Assembly (NCBI GenBank): GCA_016200365.1
Contig: JACQEW010000093.1
Span: forward strand, 1 to 10,802
Direction: 5' to 3'
Origin: Nitrospinota bacterium
GTDB taxonomy: Bacteria > Nitrospinota > Nitrospinia > UBA9942
DNA length: 10,802 bases
Positions 6,816 to 10,802 of the stretch are shown here, in pieces. Position 1 is the first letter of the stretch; each line of letters begins with the position of its first letter. Under the pieces are notes generated by a model, which searched no databases, was not told the origin of the DNA, and was given only the letters and a program-made list of their open reading frames with translations. The position numbers were made by a program, and so were the translations under genes.

Positions 6816-8476
6816 AATTTGTCATCCTCGCCAAACAAAGGCAACTTCTGTGCTGACTGTTTAGGTTTCTTTAATGCCGTTTTCGTCTCATGATGCGTTT
6901 CTGATTCTGCCGTATCAGTTTCAACAGGCATATTCACTATATTCAAACTATAATCTTCTTTTCCAAACTCGCACCGTCCTAAAAGCATCTTTGGAATTTT
7001 CTTAACCGTGATATTCGGGTATCTGCTCTCACACGGCTTTGAGAAGGACTTGCAGCAGATAAGCAAACTTTCGTCCGGCTGCATTTCGTCATGGATTTTA
7101 TCAAGAAATTCAAGAGTAACAAATTTTGTAGTGGTGAAGATGTAATCCTTTTCCGTTGACTTGCCCTGCTTCCAGTAAACAGCCTCATCCGGGCTATATT
7201 TAAAACCCTCATGCTTTGCCATAGCAGCAGCAAGCATGTTGGCATTATACCGCTCATCAATAATCCAGTTGCCGTATTTGTCTTCTTTCAGCAGGCTTGG
7301 GGCAAGATAGTAATATTTGAAGCCGCCTCCGCCCTGCCAGTTCACAGCTTTAGATATACCGCCCTCATCCGTGCCGTCAACCACCTTTTTCAATCGCGGC
7401 AGACAATGAGTGTGACAATGCTCGCCAAGCTCTATGCCAATCCATCGGCGGTTCATCTTGTGGGCAACGGCGGCAGTTGTGCCGGAGCCGAGAAAGGAAT
7501 CAAGAACAAGGTCGCCTTCGTTGGTGGCTAAAGTGAGGATGCGCTGGATTAGACGTTCTGGTTTAGGGGTAGTAAAGACATCATCGTTATTGAATGCTTT
7601 TATCTCTCGCTTTGCTTCTTGATTATCGCCAACCTCTGTTCTATACCAGATTGTTTTTGAAACAGAACCTTCTTGAACTTCAGATAAAAACCTTTTCAAT
7701 CGTGGCATGTTGTTGCCGGATTCCCCAAACCAAATTCTATTATCCGCCACCAACTCCTCAAATTTGTCTTTTGACACCGCCCAACATCTTGATTCGGTAG
7801 GGTTTACCACTTTTCCAGAAGGCAGCTTAATTGGATAGTCTGTGTTTGGAGTATAAGTTTTAACAGTTAAATCAGAAGATGTCCAAATACCTCTTGGGTC
7901 ATTATCAGGGTTTTTGTATCTGGAGTCCATTTCATCAGTTCTCGGCAAGAGATTTGGTCTCCAGATTTCTTTATTTTTAGCATAAACCAAAATATGGTCG
8001 TGGCTGTCTGAAAGCCACTTTGCATCGTTCTGCGGAGAAAATTTCTTCTCCCATATCACATTGTTCACAAAATTCTTTCTTCCGAAAACCTCATCGCAAA
8101 GCACCTTCAAATAATGGCTTTCATCATCGTCAATGGAAATCCAAAGAGTTCCGTCATTGCTTAACAGCCTGTGCAGCATCTCAATCCTCGGCTTCATCAG
8201 ACTCAGCCAGATGGAATGCTCCAGTCCGTCGTCATAATGCTCAAAGGCATTGCCGGTGTTGTATGGCGGATCAATAGCTGCGCACTTTATCTGTCCTGCA
8301 AAGTCCTGCTCAAGCGCCTTGAGCGCAAGAAGGTTGTCGCCGTGAATGAGCATGTTGCCGCTGTTCTTATCGCCGTAAGACCTTTCAGCATCCTCAATCA
8401 CTATCCTCGGCTCCAGCCTCGGCTGCTCATCCTTGCCTATCCATGTAAGTTCGAGTTTTTGGGGTTTGTTGGTCAT
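6812..8476 (-). CDS. mod: type III restriction-modification DNA methyltransferase Mod
   Basis: A 554-residue SAM-dependent amino-methyltransferase, beta class by motif order: catalytic AIDPPYNTG (DPPY at 69-72) comes first, and the SAM-binding DSFLGSGTTA (326-335) comes last, preceded by TPKPERLIQRIL (303-314) and followed by RWIGIEL. The stretch between, about 140-300, should hold the target recognition domain and is the part that sets sequence specificity. The N-terminus KLELTWIGK-EQPRLEPRI is typical of type III Mod. These enzymes usually make N6-methyladenine on one strand and guide Res to unmethylated sites. It starts 3 bp after the ATPase stop with only a weak AGG nearby, so translation is probably coupled; its own stop overlaps the fic start (ATGA). 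The frame is intact. An N4-cytosine enzyme is possible but less likely in this setting. Confidence 0.95.
   Translation of the reverse strand: MTNKPQKLELTWIGKDEQPRLEPRIVIEDAERSYGDKNSGNMLIHGDNLLALKALEQDFAGQIKCAAIDPPYNTGNAFEHYDDGLEHSIWLSLMKPRIEMLHRLLSNDGTLWISIDDDESHYLKVLCDEVFGRKNFVNNVIWEKKFSPQNDAKWLSDSHDHILVYAKNKEIWRPNLLPRTDEMDSRYKNPDNDPRGIWTSSDLTVKTYTPNTDYPIKLPSGKVVNPTESRCWAVSKDKFEELVADNRIWFGESGNNMPRLKRFLSEVQEGSVSKTIWYRTEVGDNQEAKREIKAFNNDDVFTTPKPERLIQRILTLATNEGDLVLDSFLGSGTTAAVAHKMNRRWIGIELGEHCHTHCLPRLKKVVDGTDEGGISKAVNWQGGGGFKYYYLAPSLLKEDKYGNWIIDERYNANMLAAAMAKHEGFKYSPDEAVYWKQGKSTEKDYIFTTTKFVTLEFLDKIHDEMQPDESLLICCKSFSKPCESRYPNITVKKIPKMLLGRCEFGKEDYSLNIVNMPVETDTAESETHHETKTALKKPKQSAQKLPLFGEDDKL
8405..8476. 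repeat. direct repeat, intact copy: 5' end of mod
   Basis: The first 71 bases of mod (8406-8476) match 10575-10645 at 62 of 71 positions with no gaps, same orientation; one further base (8405/10574) also matches. The two copies bracket the ATPase gene and are about 2.1 kb apart. Confidence 0.9.
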
Positions 8477-8479
8477 TGC

Positions 8480-10498
8480 CTAACTGATACTTGTTGGTAA
8501 ATTTAATTTATCAAAAAGTACTGCATTACGCATTTTTGCATCCGCAATCATCTTAGAATATGAAATGACTTCAAAATATGCATCGTAATTCTTTTGATAC
8601 CCGAAAAAACCTTGCCCATCTGCAGTTTTGTCTAGGCCAAAAAATTTTGCTTGCTTCTCAAGGGATGCTGCAATATCACAAACTATATAACAGAAAAAGT
8701 GAATTCCTTGTTGGAAAGGAATTTGTCTGCCGTCTGTGGTACGCGCTTTTCCTGCCTTAATAGCTTCGATGTATTCGACAACTTGATTGAAGGGATTGTC
8801 GTCTTTTGTATAATCATCTCGCATAGGTCGCTTAAACTCAATTATCGTAATTGTAGGGAAAGTCATTTCTTTAGAAGGCGAGAAAGCGCATGCCTTGTCA
8901 AACACTATTATGTCAGGCTCCTTTTTACTATGACTTTTCAGTGGTTTCATCGTTCTGAGTTGCTTGTCGGAAGCCAAAAATTTGTGATATGCCAGTTTTT
9001 CGTCTATAAGCCAGAGATTGTGCTTGTCAAACTCAACTTCAGCCGAGGTTGACCCTCTTGGAAAAATAATATCGTGAATTCTGTCTTCGGTTCTATATTT
9101 GCCAGAATCTTTAATGGTAAGTTGTTTATAAAGAAAATCAAGTACTGCCCTTCTGTGACATACATATCTTGCCAAATCAGATGAATTTAAGGCAGTTACC
9201 AAGTCAAAATATTCCTTTAGCTTATTCTCGTAATCCTCAAAGTCAGTATCGCTTTCGATATCTTTCATTAGACTTTTTCCATCGGCTTTTGCCTTTAACT
9301 GTAAGGACTGATAAGCTTCATACATCTTGAGATCAAGATCATCATTTTTTATTTCAGGATCACATATAACAACGTTTTCAGCGATATGATTCATTATTGG
9401 GCGATACATTGGTGCCTCAGTTTCAACGAACGATTCAAGACGCTCCTTAATTTTCTTTGTGACCGGCTCAGTAAATGCTTTCAGAAAGGCACCACTCTGG
9501 TCAATCGAGGCTTTTTTAATTTCGCTCCATACAACTTCTTCGGGCAGTAATTCATGCAAATCTTCTGCGATATTGAAATCCGACCTCTCAGAGGTAACAC
9601 AGGCATCAAGAACTGCCGATTCTACATATGAGGCATAAACAAAAGTCCGTCCGTCTTCGCCTTGCAGTCGTTTAATAAGCCCTGGCAGCCTACCAGTAAT
9701 TTTTTCCGATTTCACAACTCGGTCATATGCACAAAAATGGATATAGTGATCATTTGCATGCGAGGAATATAGCTTTACATGACGCATAAGAAAATCCTGA
9801 GATTTTATTTTATACAGATCAAGTTTTGAATTCGCTGCCATTTCTTGCTCAAAAAAATCATTCAGATTCAGTATTTCGTCGCTACCATTGTCCCTCAGAA
9901 TTATTGATGGGCAATTTTTGCGGAAGAAGTAGGAGAGGAAATGTTCTACAATATAGGCAGCTAATGTCTCCGGTTTTTTAGGGCAAGTCTTGGCGTACCT
10001 GTCTTTGAAGCCGATCAATCTGACATCCGTTGAGCACTCCCTTTTTTCAGAAGAAGATGACTCTAAATTTTCAACTCCATCCCCTTTGGGCACAAAGGAG
10101 AACCGGCGATACTTCATCTGAGCAGCATCAACATAATGACTCTCTATTTCCACCTTGTCAAAAGCAACGAGCCAAAGAAAGCGACCAACTCCCTTACCGC
10201 CTCTCTTGACCTTAGAAGTTGTATCAGAAGTCTGAAAAGATATAAGACTATCATCTGTAAAGCCGATGCCATTATCCTTAATCTCAAATCCAGTTATATC
10301 GGGGGCTGTCCGATCCGCTTTTAAGAGAAGAGAGGCAGAATCTCTATTCACAATAATCTCAATCCGACCATGCGTTTCACCCGCGCTTTCGATCGCATCA
10401 AACGAATTCACAACGGCTTCGAACAGCGGTAATAACGGCTTGCTGGGACGTAAGTTTATGTTTCTCACACGACCTAAAACATCAGTGTACATTGGCAT
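8480..10498 (-). CDS. GHKL ATPase with C-terminal PD-(D/E)XK-like nuclease region
   Basis: A 672-residue protein. The N-terminus is a GHKL (Hsp90/MutL/histidine kinase) ATP-binding domain: N box EAVVNSFDAIE with E27, N31 and D34; DNGIGF at 75-80; and the glycine-rich lid GGKGVGRF at 100-107. The middle, about 200-490, is mostly predicted-helical in character and unassigned. The C-terminus has NLWLIDEKLAYHKFLASDK (494-512), then EPDIIVFD, IIEFKRP and QVVEYI. These fit a PD-(D/E)XK nuclease core with E500, D529, E554 and K556, and a Q572xxxY motif as in RecB-like enzymes. No transmembrane or signal segment is seen. The ATG at 10498 has AGGAAG eight bases upstream. The gene leads the mod-fic-res operon (3 bp before mod), so a role in DNA defence is likely. 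Whether it works with the type III enzyme or alone is unknown, and the nuclease call rests on motifs only. Confidence 0.85.
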   Translation of the reverse strand: MPMYTDVLGRVRNINLRPSKPLLPLFEAVVNSFDAIESAGETHGRIEIIVNRDSASLLLKADRTAPDITGFEIKDNGIGFTDDSLISFQTSDTTSKVKRGGKGVGRFLWLVAFDKVEIESHYVDAAQMKYRRFSFVPKGDGVENLESSSSEKRECSTDVRLIGFKDRYAKTCPKKPETLAAYIVEHFLSYFFRKNCPSIILRDNGSDEILNLNDFFEQEMAANSKLDLYKIKSQDFLMRHVKLYSSHANDHYIHFCAYDRVVKSEKITGRLPGLIKRLQGEDGRTFVYASYVESAVLDACVTSERSDFNIAEDLHELLPEEVVWSEIKKASIDQSGAFLKAFTEPVTKKIKERLESFVETEAPMYRPIMNHIAENVVICDPEIKNDDLDLKMYEAYQSLQLKAKADGKSLMKDIESDTDFEDYENKLKEYFDLVTALNSSDLARYVCHRRAVLDFLYKQLTIKDSGKYRTEDRIHDIIFPRGSTSAEVEFDKHNLWLIDEKLAYHKFLASDKQLRTMKPLKSHSKKEPDIIVFDKACAFSPSKEMTFPTITIIEFKRPMRDDYTKDDNPFNQVVEYIEAIKAGKARTTDGRQIPFQQGIHFFCYIVCDIAASLEKQAKFFGLDKTADGQGFFGYQKNYDAYFEVISYSKMIADAKMRNAVLFDKLNLPTSIS

Positions 10499-10505
10499 AA
10501 TTCAC

Positions 10506-10510
10506 TTCCT
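10506..10510 (-). promoter_or_regulatory. ribosome binding site of the GHKL ATPase gene
   Basis: The minus strand reads AAAGGAAGTGAATT before the ATG at 10498; AGGAA is seven bases from the start. This favours the first ATG over the second one two codons in. Confidence 0.6.
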
Positions 10511-10561
10511 TTCACACAGTAGATATTTCTTCAACTCTTCTACCTACGCGGTCTGCACTTT

Positions 10562-10645
10562 TCAGCTCTTGCCCCTCGGCTCCAGTCTCGGCTGCTCAAC
10601 CTTGCCTATCCATGTAAGTTCAAGTTTTTGGTTTTTCTCTGCCAT
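10562..10645 (-). pseudogene. 5' stub of a second type III mod gene (27 codons)
   Basis: From the ATG at 10645 the reading is MAEKNQKLELTWIGK followed by VEQPRLEPR, then GKS and a TGA at 10562-10564. The first 24 residues align without gaps to the start of the intact Mod, which reads KLELTWIGK-DEQPRLEPR; similarity stops abruptly at about 10574. Nothing of the methyltransferase core follows. It is a remnant of a type III mod gene, or a duplicated 5' end left when the ATPase gene entered. A weak ribosome site (GTGGA) precedes the ATG, so a short peptide might still be made ahead of the ATPase, but I do not propose a role for it. Confidence 0.85.
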
Positions 10646-10706
10646 TATTCCACTTACTATTCAGTGTTTATTTTTCCTTTAGGTTGATAAACAAAATGAA
10701 TTATTT

Positions 10707-10802
10707 TTACTTCTCAGGCAATTCCTTTTTTGAAGACGGCGAAAGAAAACTCTCTTCGGTGACGACCTTTTTGCCTGTCTTTTCTTCCAGTTCATGCCTT
10801 GC
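10707..10802 (-). CDS. C-terminal end of a protein resembling phage antirepressor/BRO-type proteins (partial)
   Basis: Only the last 31 codons and the TAA stop (10707-10709) are inside the window. The tail ARHELEEKTGKKVVTEESFL resembles the C-terminus of BRO-N/antirepressor-like proteins, which commonly end in a (N)ARxELExxTGKxVVTxxNFL-like stretch and often sit in restriction or phage-related loci. This is recognition from memory of a short segment, so the family call is tentative. The gene has the same orientation as the cassette and ends 61 bp before the mod stub. I see no convincing terminator or promoter in that gap. Confidence 0.5.
   Translation of the reverse strand, partial: ARHELEEKTGKKVVTEESFLSPSSKKELPEK

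Noticed and set aside
8651..9052. Plus-strand open frame of 133 codons inside the ATPase gene
   Set aside because: Antisense to conserved C-terminal motifs of the ATPase; no family resemblance and no ribosome site that stands out.
10646..10706. Promoter for the defence operon (TTGTTT with ATAAAC about 17 bp later on the minus strand)
   Set aside because: The match is weak in an AT-rich stretch where such pairs arise by chance; the operon may be read from the upstream gene.
3015..10802. Insertion sequence or transposase carrying the cassette
   Set aside because: No transposase, integrase or terminal inverted repeats were seen in the window; the flanking repeats found are mod 5' ends, not element ends.

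Overview
The window is a compact, moderately AT-rich bacterial region in which every gene I can support lies on the minus strand, so transcription runs from the right end to the left. The left third is ancestral-looking metabolism: metV and metF (methyl branch of one-carbon metabolism / Wood-Ljungdahl pathway), a tRNA-Leu, a flavin-reductase-like protein and the N-terminal part of a PflA-like radical SAM protein. A separate metV next to a short metF, together with Fe-S and radical SAM proteins, suggests a strict anaerobe such as Nitrospirota, Desulfobacterota or an acetogen-like lineage. This taxonomic reading is inference only.

The right two thirds (about 3015-10802) is a defence-type accessory cassette. 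In transcription order it holds: the end of a gene resembling phage-antirepressor/BRO-type proteins (10707-10802, cut by the window edge); a 5' stub of a type III methyltransferase gene (10562-10645); a 672-residue GHKL ATPase with a C-terminal PD-(D/E)XK-like nuclease signature (8480-10498); an intact type III Mod DNA methyltransferase (6812-8476); a Fic-family gene (5734-6815); and an intact type III Res helicase-endonuclease (3015-5714). Gaps between the last four are 3 bp, a 4-bp ATGA overlap and 19 bp, so they read as one translationally coupled operon. metV starts 28 bp after res.

The clearest finding is that the Fic gene is broken by an exact 20-bp tandem duplication (6429-6468). Removing one copy joins the two halves into one uninterrupted 353-codon protein with an inhibitory SNRIEG motif, the catalytic HPFRDGNGR motif and a C-terminal winged-helix-like region. 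The second finding is that the first 71 bases of mod are present twice as diverged direct repeats bracketing the ATPase gene, a scar of recombination or insertion at the mod 5' end. Small palindromic and tandem repeats at the fic/res junction and inside the res N-terminus show further local rearrangement.

Functionally, Mod and Res should form a type III restriction-modification enzyme. The ATPase-nuclease may be an additional defence effector, and Fic (when in frame) an AMP-transferring regulator or toxin. Cooperation of all four is inference from operon structure.
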